From: Pseudomonadota bacterium | GTDB taxonomy: Bacteria; Pseudomonadota; Gammaproteobacteria; Steroidobacterales; Steroidobacteraceae | DNA length: 52,561 nt | Direction of reading: 5' to 3' | Assembly: GCA_023433705.1 (NCBI GenBank) | Contig: JAEYUC010000041.1 | Location: 1 to 52,561 of the forward strand | Part shown: positions 42,417 through 51,965 of the stretch, in pieces | Layout: every line of letters begins with the position of its first letter | How positions within the stretch are numbered: the first letter of the stretch is position 1 | Translations under genes and position numbers: made by a program | Notes under the pieces: model-generated | The model's input: the letters and a program-made list of their open reading frames with translations, nothing else | Told to the model about the DNA's origin: nothing | Databases searched by the model: none

Positions 42417-43709
42417 ATGGCGAAATTCAAATTCACGCGTCGGCTCGCCGTACTCGGCGCCGCCGTTGCAATGACGATGGGTTCGGTGGCGCAGGCCGCC
42501 GACACGATCAAGGTCGGCGTGCTCCACTCGCTCTCGGGAACGATGGCGATCTCGGAGACCACGCTCAAGGACACGGTCCTGATGCTGATCGACGAGCAGA
42601 ACAAGAAGGGCGGCCTGCTCGGCAAGAAGCTCGAGGCCGTGGTGGTGGACCCGGCGTCCAACTGGCCGCTGTTCGCCGAAAAGGCGGAGCAGTTGCTCGT
42701 CAAGGACAAGGTCGACGTGGTGTTCGGCTGCTGGACCTCGGTATCGCGCAAGAGCGTGCTGCCGGTGTTCGAGAAGAACAACGGCCTGCTGTTCTACCCG
42801 GTGCAGTACGAGGGCGAGGAGTCCTCGAAGAACGTGTTCTACACCGGCGCCGCGCCCAACCAGCAGGCGATTCCGGCCGTCGACTACCTGATGAACGACA
42901 TCGGCGTGAAGCGCTGGGTGCTCGCGGGTACCGACTACGTCTATCCGCGCACGACCAACAAGATCCTCGAGGCCTACCTCAAGTCCAAGGGCGTCGCGGA
43001 CGCCGACATCATGATCAACTACACGCCGTTCGGTCACAGCGACTGGCAGTCGATCGTGGCGGACATCAAGAAGTTCGGCTCGGCGGGCAAGAAGACCGCG
43101 GTGGTGTCGACCATCAACGGCGACGCGAACGTGCCGTTCTACAAGGAACTCGGCAATCAGAAGATCTCGGCGGAAGACATTCCGGTCGTGGCCTTCTCGG
43201 TTGGTGAGGAGGAACTCGCGGGCATCGACACGAAGCCCCTCGTCGGCCATCTGGCGGCGTGGAACTACTTCATGAGCGTGAAGAGCCCGGCCAACACCGA
43301 GTGGATCAAGAAGTGGCACGCGTTCACCAAGGACCCGAAGCGCACCTTCAACGACCCGATGGAAGCGCACGTGATCGGCTTCCAGATGTGGGTGAAGGCC
43401 GTCGAGAAGGTGAAGACGACGGACGTCGACAAGGTGACCGACGCGATGATCGGCCTCGAAGTGCCGAATCTCACGGGTGGCGTCGCCAAGATGCTGCCTA
43501 ACCACCACCTCACGAAGCCGGTGCTGATCGGTGAAGTGCGCGCCGACGGCCAGTTCGACACGGTGTGGCAGACCAAGGGCCTGGTGGCGGGCGATGCGTG
43601 GTCCGACTTCCTGCCCGGAAGCAAGGACATCGAGGCGGACTGGGTGACGCTCAAGTGCGGCAACTACAACACGAAGACGAAGGCGTGTTCCGCCCAGAAC
43701 TACAAATAA
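42417..43709 (+). CDS. urtA: Urea ABC transporter, periplasmic urea-binding protein UrtA
   Basis: The product is 430 residues. A signal peptide covers about 1-27 (RRLAVLGAAVAMTMGSVAQAA). The mature part has the UrtA pattern of the type-I periplasmic fold: DTIKVGVLHSLSGTMAISETTLKDTVLMLIDEQN at the N-terminus, FGCWTSVSRKSVLPVFEKNNGLLFYPVQYEGEESS, VDYLMNDIGVKRWVLAGTDYVYPRTTN, and a C-terminal pair of cysteines (LKCGNY and KACSAQ). It binds urea and delivers it to UrtBC. ATG 42417 has GAGGA seven bases upstream and starts the signal peptide; a GTG at 42402 is rejected. A strong terminator follows the stop. Confidence 0.96.
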   Translation: MAKFKFTRRLAVLGAAVAMTMGSVAQAADTIKVGVLHSLSGTMAISETTLKDTVLMLIDEQNKKGGLLGKKLEAVVVDPASNWPLFAEKAEQLLVKDKVDVVFGCWTSVSRKSVLPVFEKNNGLLFYPVQYEGEESSKNVFYTGAAPNQQAIPAVDYLMNDIGVKRWVLAGTDYVYPRTTNKILEAYLKSKGVADADIMINYTPFGHSDWQSIVADIKKFGSAGKKTAVVSTINGDANVPFYKELGNQKISAEDIPVVAFSVGEEELAGIDTKPLVGHLAAWNYFMSVKSPANTEWIKKWHAFTKDPKRTFNDPMEAHVIGFQMWVKAVEKVKTTDVDKVTDAMIGLEVPNLTGGVAKMLPNHHLTKPVLIGEVRADGQFDTVWQTKGLVAGDAWSDFLPGSKDIEADWVTLKCGNYNTKTKACSAQNYK

Positions 43710-43759
43710 CCGGCAATAGAAAGAAGAACTCTGAAAAAAGTGGCTGAAAAGGCAATTGC

Positions 43760-43791
43760 GATCCCGGGAGCATTCCCGGGATCCTTTTTTC
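43760..43791 (+). terminator. Intrinsic terminator between urtA and urtB
   Basis: A perfect 10-base stem, GATCCCGGGA (43760-43769) and TCCCGGGATC (43774-43783), with the loop GCAT, is followed by CTTTTTTC. This is a textbook rho-independent terminator. It lies about 50 bases after the urtA stop and before the likely urtB start. Partial read-through would give much more UrtA than permease, the usual need for binding-protein transporters. Confidence 0.9.
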
Positions 43792-43802
43792 ACGCACGGT
43801 GG

Positions 43803-45434
43803 GTGCTGCTCGCGGTGTTCATGCTGCTCGCATTCACCCTTCCGCGCGCGGCATCCGGAGCCCAGAACGACGGCGAGAAGGGCGCCGAGTTCGCCGCGGC
43901 CGTCGCCGGTCTCGCGACGTCGAGTTTTTCCGACAAGGCCGCCTCCGTCGCGACGCTCACGGAACTGCGTCACCCGCATTCGAAAGCCGTGCTCGCCGCG
44001 CTGCTCGACGGCAAGCTGTATTTCCGCGACGCGGACGACAAGGTTTTCATCACGGACGGAGGCGAGACAGTCCTGGCGCTCACCGATCCGCTGACTCTCG
44101 ACGACGCCGGCTCCGGCGCGTCGGAAGAATTCTCGCGCATCACGACCAACAACAGCCTGCGCAAGGCGCTGCGCGCCTCGGTGGCGAGCTTCGCGCTCGC
44201 GGATCCCGATGCCAAGGTACGGCTCGACGCCGTGAAGGAAATGCTGCGTTCGTTCGACGACGACAGCGCCGCGCTGCTGCGCGCGCGCGTGGCGGAAGAG
44301 AAGGACGACGACGTGAAGCAGGCCATGCAGGAAGGACTGGCACTCGCCGATCTCGACAGCTCCGACGCCGACACGCGCCTGGCGGCGGTGAAAACGCTGG
44401 CCGAATCCCTGAGCCCGGACGTCTACAACCGCCTCACCGCGATGGTGACCGCGGCCGAGGATGGAAGCTTCCCCGAATCCGACGAGCGTGTGCGTGCCGC
44501 CGCGACCGACGTCGTGAAGGCGATCGAGGGCGCGCGGCGCATGTATTCGACGATCGAGACGCTGTTCTTCGGCCTGAGCCTGGGTTCGGTCCTCGTGCTG
44601 GCCGCGATCGGTCTCGCGATCACGTTCGGCGTGATGGGTGTCATCAACATGGCGCACGGCGAGCTCATGATGCTCGGCGCGTACTGCACGTACTTCGTGC
44701 AGGTGTTGTTCCCGGACTCGATCGGCGCATCGGTGCTGATCGCGATCCCGGTGGCGTTCGTCGTCTCCGGTGCGGTGGGTGTCGCGATCGAACGCGGCAT
44801 CGTGCAGTTCCTGTATGGACGGCCGCTCGAGACGCTGCTCGCGACGTTCGGCGTGAGCCTGATTCTCCAACAGCTCGTGCGGCACAAGGTCAGCGCCAAC
44901 AACGTGCCGGTCGAGACGCCGCAGTGGATGGCGGGCTCGTGGCAGTTCAACGACGCGTTATCGCTGACCTACAACCGCATCTACGTGCTGCTGTTCATGG
45001 TCATCGTGTTCGTCGTGCTGCAACTCGTGCTCAAGAAGACCTCGCTGGGCCTGAAAGTCCGCGCCGTCGCGCAGAACCGCAACATGGCGCGCGCGATGGG
45101 CGTGCGCACGCAGTGGGTGGACGCGATGACGTTCGGGCTCGGTTCGGGCATCGCGGGAGTGGCGGGTGTCGCACTCTCGCAGCTGTCCAACGTCGGACCG
45201 AACCTGGGTCAGCAATACATCATCGACTCGTTCATGGTGGTGGTGTTCGGCGGCGTCGGCAACCTGTGGGGGACGCTCATCGGCGGCATGTCGCTGGGTG
45301 TCGTCAACAAGGTGATGGAGCCCTGGGCCGGCGCCGTGCTGGCGAAGATCTTCGTGCTGATCGCGTTAATCCTGTTCATCCAGCGCCGGCCGCGGGGACT
45401 GTTCCCGCAGAAGGGCCGGGCGGCGGAGAGCTGA
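43803..45434 (+). CDS. urtB: Urea ABC transporter, permease UrtB
   Basis: The product is about 543 residues from the chosen start. A signal-like hydrophobic stretch (VLLAVFMLLAFTLPRAASGAQ) is followed by an extracytoplasmic HEAT-like helical domain (to about residue 250), which is normal for proteobacterial UrtB. Then comes the LivH-type permease with YSTIETLFFGLSLGSVLVLAAIGLAITFGVMGVINMAHGELMMLGAY, the EAA-like loop and VVVFGGVGNLWGTLIGG. The frame is open back to a GTG at 43740, but that would place the terminator hairpin inside the coding sequence, so GTG 43803 or ATG 43824 is preferred; the exact start is uncertain. The stop is one base before urtC. Confidence 0.9.
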   Translation: MLLAVFMLLAFTLPRAASGAQNDGEKGAEFAAAVAGLATSSFSDKAASVATLTELRHPHSKAVLAALLDGKLYFRDADDKVFITDGGETVLALTDPLTLDDAGSGASEEFSRITTNNSLRKALRASVASFALADPDAKVRLDAVKEMLRSFDDDSAALLRARVAEEKDDDVKQAMQEGLALADLDSSDADTRLAAVKTLAESLSPDVYNRLTAMVTAAEDGSFPESDERVRAAATDVVKAIEGARRMYSTIETLFFGLSLGSVLVLAAIGLAITFGVMGVINMAHGELMMLGAYCTYFVQVLFPDSIGASVLIAIPVAFVVSGAVGVAIERGIVQFLYGRPLETLLATFGVSLILQQLVRHKVSANNVPVETPQWMAGSWQFNDALSLTYNRIYVLLFMVIVFVVLQLVLKKTSLGLKVRAVAQNRNMARAMGVRTQWVDAMTFGLGSGIAGVAGVALSQLSNVGPNLGQQYIIDSFMVVVFGGVGNLWGTLIGGMSLGVVNKVMEPWAGAVLAKIFVLIALILFIQRRPRGLFPQKGRAAES

Positions 45435-45435
45435 C

Positions 45436-46593
45436 ATGACGCGCGGACCTTTGTTCAGCATGCTGGCGGGCGAACGGGGCACGGCCGTGTTCCTGGTGCT
45501 GGTCGCGCTGGTCGGCATCGTGGTGCCGATCCTGCATCTCGCCGTGCCGGAGTCCTCCGGCGCGCACCTGTCTACCTACACGATGACGCTGCTCGGCAAG
45601 TACATGACGTTCGCGCTGCTCGCCGTCGCCGTGGACCTCGTGTGGGGTTACTGCGGAATCCTGTCGCTCGGTCACGCGGCGTTCTTCGCGCTCGGCGGCT
45701 ACGCGATGGGCATGTACCTGATGCGGCAGATAGGGCCGCGCGGCGTGTATGGCGACCCGGTACTGCCCGACTTCATGGTGTTCCTGAACTACAAGGAGCT
45801 GCCCTGGTTCTGGCACGGCTTCGACATGTTCTGGTTCGCCGCGATCATGGTGTGCCTGGTGCCGGGCCTGCTGGCGTTCGCGTTCGGCTGGTTCGCGTTC
45901 CGCTCGCGCGTCACCGGCGTCTATCTATCCATCATCACGCAGGCGCTGACCTACGCGCTCATGCTCGCGTTCTTCCGCAACGACATGGGTTTCGGCGGCA
46001 ACAACGGCATGACGGATTTCAAGGACATCCTCGGGTTCCCGATCAACGCGCCGGGGACGCGCGTGGCGCTGTTCGTCGCGAGCGCGCTCGCGCTGGTGCT
46101 CGGCTACCTGGCGTGCCGCTACATCACGCGCTCGCGCGCGGGCCGCGTCGTGCAGGCCATCCGCGACGCGGAGAGCCGCACGCGATTCATCGGTTATCGC
46201 GTCGAGTCGTACAAGCTGTGGATCTTCACGTTCTCGGCCGTGCTCGCCGGCATCGCGGGCGCGTTGTACGTGCCGCAGGTGGGCATCATCAATCCGGGCG
46301 AGTTCGCGCCGATCAACTCCATCGAGGTCGTGATCTGGGTGGCCGTCGGCGGCCGCGGCATGTTGTACGGCGCGGTGGCGGGCGCGGTGCTCGTGAACTA
46401 CGCGAAGAGCTACTTCACCGCGGCGATGCCGGAGTACTGGCCGTATGCGCTCGGCGCCTTGTTCGTCATCGTGACGTTGTTCCTGCCGCGCGGCGTGGTC
46501 GGCTTGCTCGAGCGGAAGGCCAAACCACCCGCGGCCAGGCCGCCCACCGAACCGACGCCCGACAAGTCGCAAACCGCGGAGGCGCCGGCATGA
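45436..46593 (+). CDS. urtC: Urea ABC transporter, permease UrtC
   Basis: The product is 385 residues with about ten membrane helices of the LivM type: YMTFALLAVAVDLVWGYCGILSLGHAAFFALGGYAMGMYLM, the long periplasmic loop with VFLNYKELPWFWHGFDMFWFA typical of UrtC, and VRSY-type segment VIWVAVGGRGMLYGAVAGAVLVNYAKSYFT. The C-terminal tail is Pro/Lys-rich. It pairs with UrtB to form the urea channel in the inner membrane. Its TGA overlaps the urtD start (ATGA). It begins one base after urtB, so translation is coupled along the series. Confidence 0.95.
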   Translation: MTRGPLFSMLAGERGTAVFLVLVALVGIVVPILHLAVPESSGAHLSTYTMTLLGKYMTFALLAVAVDLVWGYCGILSLGHAAFFALGGYAMGMYLMRQIGPRGVYGDPVLPDFMVFLNYKELPWFWHGFDMFWFAAIMVCLVPGLLAFAFGWFAFRSRVTGVYLSIITQALTYALMLAFFRNDMGFGGNNGMTDFKDILGFPINAPGTRVALFVASALALVLGYLACRYITRSRAGRVVQAIRDAESRTRFIGYRVESYKLWIFTFSAVLAGIAGALYVPQVGIINPGEFAPINSIEVVIWVAVGGRGMLYGAVAGAVLVNYAKSYFTAAMPEYWPYALGALFVIVTLFLPRGVVGLLERKAKPPAARPPTEPTPDKSQTAEAPA

Positions 46594-47441
46594 ACGCGGC
46601 CAAGGTGGTCAAGCAGGGGTGGCAGAAGGTGTTCGGCGCGGGCGCCGGGTCCGATCGTCCGATGCCGGGTGATGCCTCGCACGGCACGATCCTCTACGTC
46701 GAAGACATCACCGTGAGCTTCGACGGGTTTCGTGCGCTCAACAACCTCACGCTGTACATCGACGTGGGCGAACTGCGTTGCATCATCGGGCCGAACGGCG
46801 CGGGCAAGACGACGATGATGGACGTGATCACGGGCAAGACGCGCCCGGACTCGGGTAGCGCGTGGTTCGGCACCACGACGGACCTGCTGCAACTGACGGA
46901 ACCGGAAATCGCGGAGGCGGGCATTGGACGGAAATTCCAGAAGCCGACGGTATTCGAGCATCACAGCGTGCTGCAGAACCTCGCGCTCGCGGCGGCGGGT
47001 AGCAAGACCGTCTGGCGCACCCTGTTCAAGCCGCTTACCGGCGAGCAAGTGGCGCGTATCGACGAAGTGCTGGTCACGGTCGGGTTGAAGGAGCAGCGCG
47101 ATCTGCCGGCGGGGATCCTTTCGCACGGACAGAAGCAATGGCTCGAGATCGGCATGTTGCTCATGCAGGACCCGCGGCTGCTGCTGGTCGACGAGCCCGT
47201 CGCGGGCATGACGCCGCAGGAAGTCGAGCGTACCGCCGAGCTGCTGCTGTCGCTGGCCGGCAAACACTCGGTGGTGGTGGTCGAACACGACATGGAGTTC
47301 GTGCGTTCGATCGCGCGCACGGTGACGGTGTTGCACGAGGGTTCGGTGCTCGCGGAGGGCAGCATGGACGCCGTGCAGAACAACCCGAAGGTGATCGAGG
47401 TGTACCTGGGCGAGGCGCAGGACGCCGGGCGGAATAGTTAG
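46590..47441 (+). CDS. urtD: Urea ABC transporter, ATP-binding protein UrtD
   Basis: The product is 283 residues. A family-typical leader (about 1-35) comes first, then LYVEDITVSFDGFRALNNLTLYIDVGELRCIIGPNGAGKTTMMDVITG (Walker A), IGRKFQKPTVFEHHSVLQNLALA (Q-loop), signature LSHGQKQWLEIGMLL, and Walker B LLLVDEPVAGMTPQE with the H-loop VVVEHDMEFV. These are diagnostic UrtD sequences. The SHGQ form of the signature is normal for UrtD. The ATG overlaps the urtC stop, and the stop (AGTTAG) is two bases before urtE. Confidence 0.96.
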   Translation: MNAAKVVKQGWQKVFGAGAGSDRPMPGDASHGTILYVEDITVSFDGFRALNNLTLYIDVGELRCIIGPNGAGKTTMMDVITGKTRPDSGSAWFGTTTDLLQLTEPEIAEAGIGRKFQKPTVFEHHSVLQNLALAAAGSKTVWRTLFKPLTGEQVARIDEVLVTVGLKEQRDLPAGILSHGQKQWLEIGMLLMQDPRLLLVDEPVAGMTPQEVERTAELLLSLAGKHSVVVVEHDMEFVRSIARTVTVLHEGSVLAEGSMDAVQNNPKVIEVYLGEAQDAGRNS

Positions 47442-47443
47442 CC

Positions 47444-48154
47444 ATGCTGTCCATCAAGGGTCTCAACCAGTTCTATGGCGGCAGCCACATCCTCTGGGAT
47501 ATCGACATGCTCGTGCCCGAGGGTTCGTGCACCTGCCTGATGGGCCGCAACGGCATGGGCAAGACCACGCTGCTCAAGTGCATCATGGGATTGCTGCCGA
47601 TCGCCTCCGGCGCGATGGAATACGGCAGCGGCGCGCAGACCGTCGAGCTTTCGCAGATCGCGGCCGACCGGCGCGCGAAGCTGGGCATCGCGTATGTGCC
47701 GCAGGGGCGCGAGATCTTTTCGCAGCTCACCGTCGAGGAGAACCTGCGCATCGGCTTCGGCGCGCGGCGCGGCGGCAAGATCAGGCAGGTGCCCGAGCAC
47801 ATCTTCGAATGGTTTCCCGTGCTCAAGAAGATGCTCAAACGCCGCGGCGGGGATCTCTCGGGCGGACAGCAGCAGCAGCTCGCGATCGGCCGCGCGATGG
47901 TGCTCGATCCGAAACTGCTGATCCTCGACGAGCCCGCCGAAGGCATCCAGCCCAACATCGTGCACGAGATCGGCGATATCATCCTGCGCCTCAACCGCGA
48001 GGCGAAACTCACCGTGCTGCTGGTCGAACAGAAACTTCCGTTTGCGCGCCGCGTGGCGAGCGAGTTCCGCATCATCGACAAGGGCCGCATCGTCGGCAGC
48101 GGCGCGATCTCCGCCCTGACCGACGATCTCGTTCACCAGCACCTGACGGTGTGA
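47444..48154 (+). CDS. urtE: Urea ABC transporter, ATP-binding protein UrtE
   Basis: The product is 236 residues, a LivF-type ATPase: MLSIKGLNQFYGGSHILWDIDM, Walker A MGRNGMGKTTLLKCIMGLL, LGIAYVPQGREIFSQLTVEENLRIGF (Q-loop), signature DLSGGQQQQLAIGRAM, Walker B LLILDEPAEGIQPN and H-loop VLLVEQKLPFARR. It forms the heterodimeric motor with UrtD. ureD begins two bases after its stop, so urea uptake and breakdown are on one continuous series of genes. No terminator is visible between urtE and ureD. Confidence 0.96.
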   Translation: MLSIKGLNQFYGGSHILWDIDMLVPEGSCTCLMGRNGMGKTTLLKCIMGLLPIASGAMEYGSGAQTVELSQIAADRRAKLGIAYVPQGREIFSQLTVEENLRIGFGARRGGKIRQVPEHIFEWFPVLKKMLKRRGGDLSGGQQQQLAIGRAMVLDPKLLILDEPAEGIQPNIVHEIGDIILRLNREAKLTVLLVEQKLPFARRVASEFRIIDKGRIVGSGAISALTDDLVHQHLTV

Positions 48155-48156
48155 CG

Positions 48157-49119
48157 ATGGACGTCGCGTCCGCGCGCAGTACGTCCGGCTGGCAAGCCCA
48201 TCTACGCCTCCGATTCAATGGGGACATTGGAAGTGTGGGGACAGACTCAAGTCTGTCCCCGCCCGTTTACCTGGCAAACGGGGACAGACCCGCCGTTGGT
48301 CGCACGAGACTCATCGAGCGGGAGCATCGCGGGCCGCTCGTCGTGCAGCGACCGTTTCATCCCGAGGGCGATCCCTGCCACGTCTACCTGGTGCATCCGC
48401 CGGGCGGAGTCGTCGGCGGCGATGAGCTACGCGTCGACGTGCAGGTGGACGAGGGTGCGCACGCGCTGATCACGACGCCGGCCGCGACGAAGTTCTATCG
48501 CTGCGACGCGCGCGTGTCGTCGCAGGTGCAGGAACTGCGCGCGGCGGGCGCGACGCTCGAGTGGCTGCCGCAGGAGAACATCTTCTATCGCGGCGCGGAG
48601 GTACGCACCGCGACACGCGTGTTCGTCGACGAGCAGTCGCGCTTCATCGGTTGGGAGATCGCCTGCCTGGGATTGCCCGCGCGCGGTGAGGCGTTCGATG
48701 CCGGCGCGCTGGCGCTCGATCTCGAGTTGTGGCGAGCCGCCGGCAGGTCTGTCCCCGTTTGCCAGGAAACGGAGAATGTCCCCATTTCAACTCCCGTTTT
48801 CATCGACCGCTTGCGGCTCGCCGGCAACTCGCCTGCGCGCGGCGCGCGTTGGGGGCTCGCCGGACAGGAGGCCATCGGCACCTTGCTCGCCACTCCCGCG
48901 AAGCGTGAATCGGTGCAGGCGATACGCGAGCTGCTTGCCGATCCAGGACTCGCCGATCGGCCGCTCGCCGCCGTTTCGTTCGTCGATGGCGTCCTCGTGC
49001 TGCGAGCGCTTGCGCCGCAGGCGGAACACGTGCGGAAACTGTTCATCGCCGCGTGGCGGATACTCCGGCCCGCTGTCGTCGGCCGCGACGCCGTGCCGCC
49101 ACGCATCTGGGCGACCTGA
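48157..49119 (+). CDS. ureD: Urease accessory protein UreD (UreH) carrying two palindromic-element insertions
   Basis: The product is 320 residues, about 40 longer than usual. Family motifs are GWQAHLRLRF, then GRTRLIEREHRGPLVVQRPFHPEG, CHVYLVHPPGGVVGGDELRVDV, ALITTPAATKFYR and LEWLPQENIFYRGAE. UreD, with UreF and UreG, forms the chaperone that activates urease. Two stretches do not fit the family: residues about 21-47, between LRLRF and GRTRL, and about 198-214, between LELWRAAGR and FIDRLRLAG. Both are encoded by GTCCCC-type palindromic repeats (48220-48289 and 48747-48783) that keep the frame. Both fall where ordinary UreD has short loops, so the protein may still work. Confidence 0.93.
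   Translation: MDVASARSTSGWQAHLRLRFNGDIGSVGTDSSLSPPVYLANGDRPAVGRTRLIEREHRGPLVVQRPFHPEGDPCHVYLVHPPGGVVGGDELRVDVQVDEGAHALITTPAATKFYRCDARVSSQVQELRAAGATLEWLPQENIFYRGAEVRTATRVFVDEQSRFIGWEIACLGLPARGEAFDAGALALDLELWRAAGRSVPVCQETENVPISTPVFIDRLRLAGNSPARGARWGLAGQEAIGTLLATPAKRESVQAIRELLADPGLADRPLAAVSFVDGVLVLRALAPQAEHVRKLFIAAWRILRPAVVGRDAVPPRIWAT
48220..48289. repeat. Palindromic repeat element inserted in frame in ureD (first copy)
   Basis: The core is a perfect 11-base inverted repeat, GGGGACAGACT (48237-48247), CA, AGTCTGTCCCC (48250-48260). A second dyad follows, CCCGTTT (48262-48268) and AAACGGG (48276-48282), and then another GGGGACAGAC (48280-48289). GGGGACA also begins the element at 48220. The unit adds about 25 codons to ureD without a stop. 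Confidence 0.85.
48747..48783. repeat. Palindromic repeat element inserted in frame in ureD (second copy)
   Basis: It starts GTCTGTCCCCGTTTGCCAGG, the inverted counterpart of part of the first ureD copy. Its last 23 bases match 6323-6345 beside exonuclease III at 22 of 23 positions. It adds about 15 codons (residues 198-212, SVPVCQETENVPIST). Confidence 0.8.
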
Positions 49120-49134
49120 CCCCCGGGAAATTCC

Positions 49135-49437
49135 ATGGAATTGACACCTCGCGAGAAAGACAAACTACTCATCTTCACGGCGGCCCTGGTCGCCGAGCGG
49201 CGCAAGGCGCGCGGCCTCAAGCTCAACTACCCGGAAGCCGTGGCGCTGATTTCCGCGGCGATCCTCGAAGGCGCGCGCGACGGCCGTACCGTGGCCGAAC
49301 TCATGAGCTTCGGCGCGACCATCCTCACGCGCGATGACGTGATGGAAGGCGTGCCCGAGATGATTCCGGAAGTGCAGGTCGAGGCCACGTTCCCCGACGG
49401 CACCAAGCTCGTCACCGTCCACCATCCCATTCCCTGA
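49135..49437 (+). CDS. ureA: Urease gamma subunit UreA
   Basis: The product is 100 residues, standard length. It begins MELTPREKDKLLIFTAALVAERRKARGLKLNYPEAVALISAAILEGARDG and contains VAELMSFG and the C-terminal VQVEATFPDGTKLVTVHHPI, all diagnostic of UreA. It is the smallest of the three structural subunits in bacteria with separate ureA, ureB and ureC. It lies 15 bases after ureD and 14 before ureB. The codons for Lys-Leu-Leu at residues 10-12 are AAA CTA CTC, one of the GTAGTTWG octamer sites. Confidence 0.97.
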   Translation: MELTPREKDKLLIFTAALVAERRKARGLKLNYPEAVALISAAILEGARDGRTVAELMSFGATILTRDDVMEGVPEMIPEVQVEATFPDGTKLVTVHHPIP

Positions 49438-49451
49438 CGTCCGGAGCACAG

Positions 49452-49756
49452 ATGATTCCCGGTGAAATGTTCTGCGAAGCGGGCGAAATCGAGCTCAACG
49501 TGGGCCGCAAGACGCTGAAGGTCAAGGTCGCCAACACCGGAGACCGGCCGATCCAGGTCGGCTCTCACTACCATTTCTTCGAAACCAATCGCGCGCTGCG
49601 CTTCGAGCGCGCCGTTACGAAGGGTTTCCGGCTCGACATCGCCGCGGGCACCGCGGTGCGGTTCGAGCCCGGGCAGGAGCGCGAAGTCGGACTGGTCGAA
49701 TTCGCCGGAGACCGCATCGCGTACGGTTTCGCGGGACAGGTGATGGGAGCGATCAA

Positions 49757-49760
<4 letters not shown>
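49452..49760 (+). CDS. ureB: Urease beta subunit UreB
   Basis: The product is 102 residues, normal length: MIPGEMFCEAGEIELN at the start, VANTGDRPIQVGSHYHFFETNRAL, then RLDIAAGTAVRFEPGQEREVGLVEFAGDRIAYGF. It forms the trimer-of-heterotrimers core with UreA and UreC. Its stop overlaps the ureC start in an ATGA. Nothing is missing or unusual apart from its setting in the REP-invaded cluster. Confidence 0.97.
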
Positions 49761-51475
<1,715 letters not shown>

Positions 51476-51497
51476 TGGGGACACTCCCCCGTTCCTC
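51476..51497. repeat. Partial palindromic element between ureC and ureE
   Basis: GGGGACACTCCCCCGTTCCTC fills the whole gap between the ureC stop and the ureE ATG. It shares GGGGACA and a CCCCGTT segment with the ureD copies but is short and probably decayed. No clear Shine-Dalgarno for ureE remains in the gap. Confidence 0.5.
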
Positions 51498-51965
51498 ATG
51501 CTCAAGATCAACCTGAAACTCGACAAGTCCACCGACCATCCGCGTACGCCCGAACGCAGGCTGGTGCTGCCGTTTGCGGAGCGATCGAAGAGCCGGCTGC
51601 GCGCTGTGCTCGACAACGGCGAGGAGGCCGGGCTCTTCCTCGAACGCGGTTCGGTGCTGCGTCACGGGGACCTGCTGCTCGCCGACGACGGTCGCGTGAT
51701 CGAAGTGCAAGCGGCGCCCGAGACCGTCTCCACCGTCCACACCAGCGACCCGCGCACGTTGGCGCGCGCGAGTTACCACCTCGGCAACCGTCACGTCGCG
51801 CTCGAGATCGGACCTGATTGGGTGCGTTACAGCCACGATCACGTGCTCGACGACATGCTGCGCGGCTTCGGCCTGGAGGTACGAGTCGAAGAGCGGCCGT
51901 TCGAACCGGAGGGCGGCGCCTATGTCTCCGCCTCGCACCACTCGCATTCACACTCGCACGACTGA
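51498..51965 (+). CDS. ureE: Urease accessory nickel metallochaperone UreE
   Basis: The product is 155 residues. The N-terminal domain has RLVLPFAERSKSRLRAVLDNGEEAGLFLERGSVLRHGDLLLADDG. The nickel-binding C-terminal domain has YHLGNRHVALEIGPDWVRYSHDHVLDDMLRGFGLEV, with the conserved nickel-binding His in the GNRH segment. It ends in a histidine-rich tail (ASHHSHSHSHD) that stores nickel. UreE passes Ni to UreG. The start follows a decayed palindromic element that fills the space after ureC. ureF overlaps its 3' end. Confidence 0.96.
   Translation: MLKINLKLDKSTDHPRTPERRLVLPFAERSKSRLRAVLDNGEEAGLFLERGSVLRHGDLLLADDGRVIEVQAAPETVSTVHTSDPRTLARASYHLGNRHVALEIGPDWVRYSHDHVLDDMLRGFGLEVRVEERPFEPEGGAYVSASHHSHSHSHD

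Noticed and set aside
43740..43802. Longer N-terminus for UrtB starting at GTG 43740
   Set aside because: It would include the strong terminator hairpin and puts about 20 extra residues before the signal peptide; a later start fits the family better, though it is not proven.
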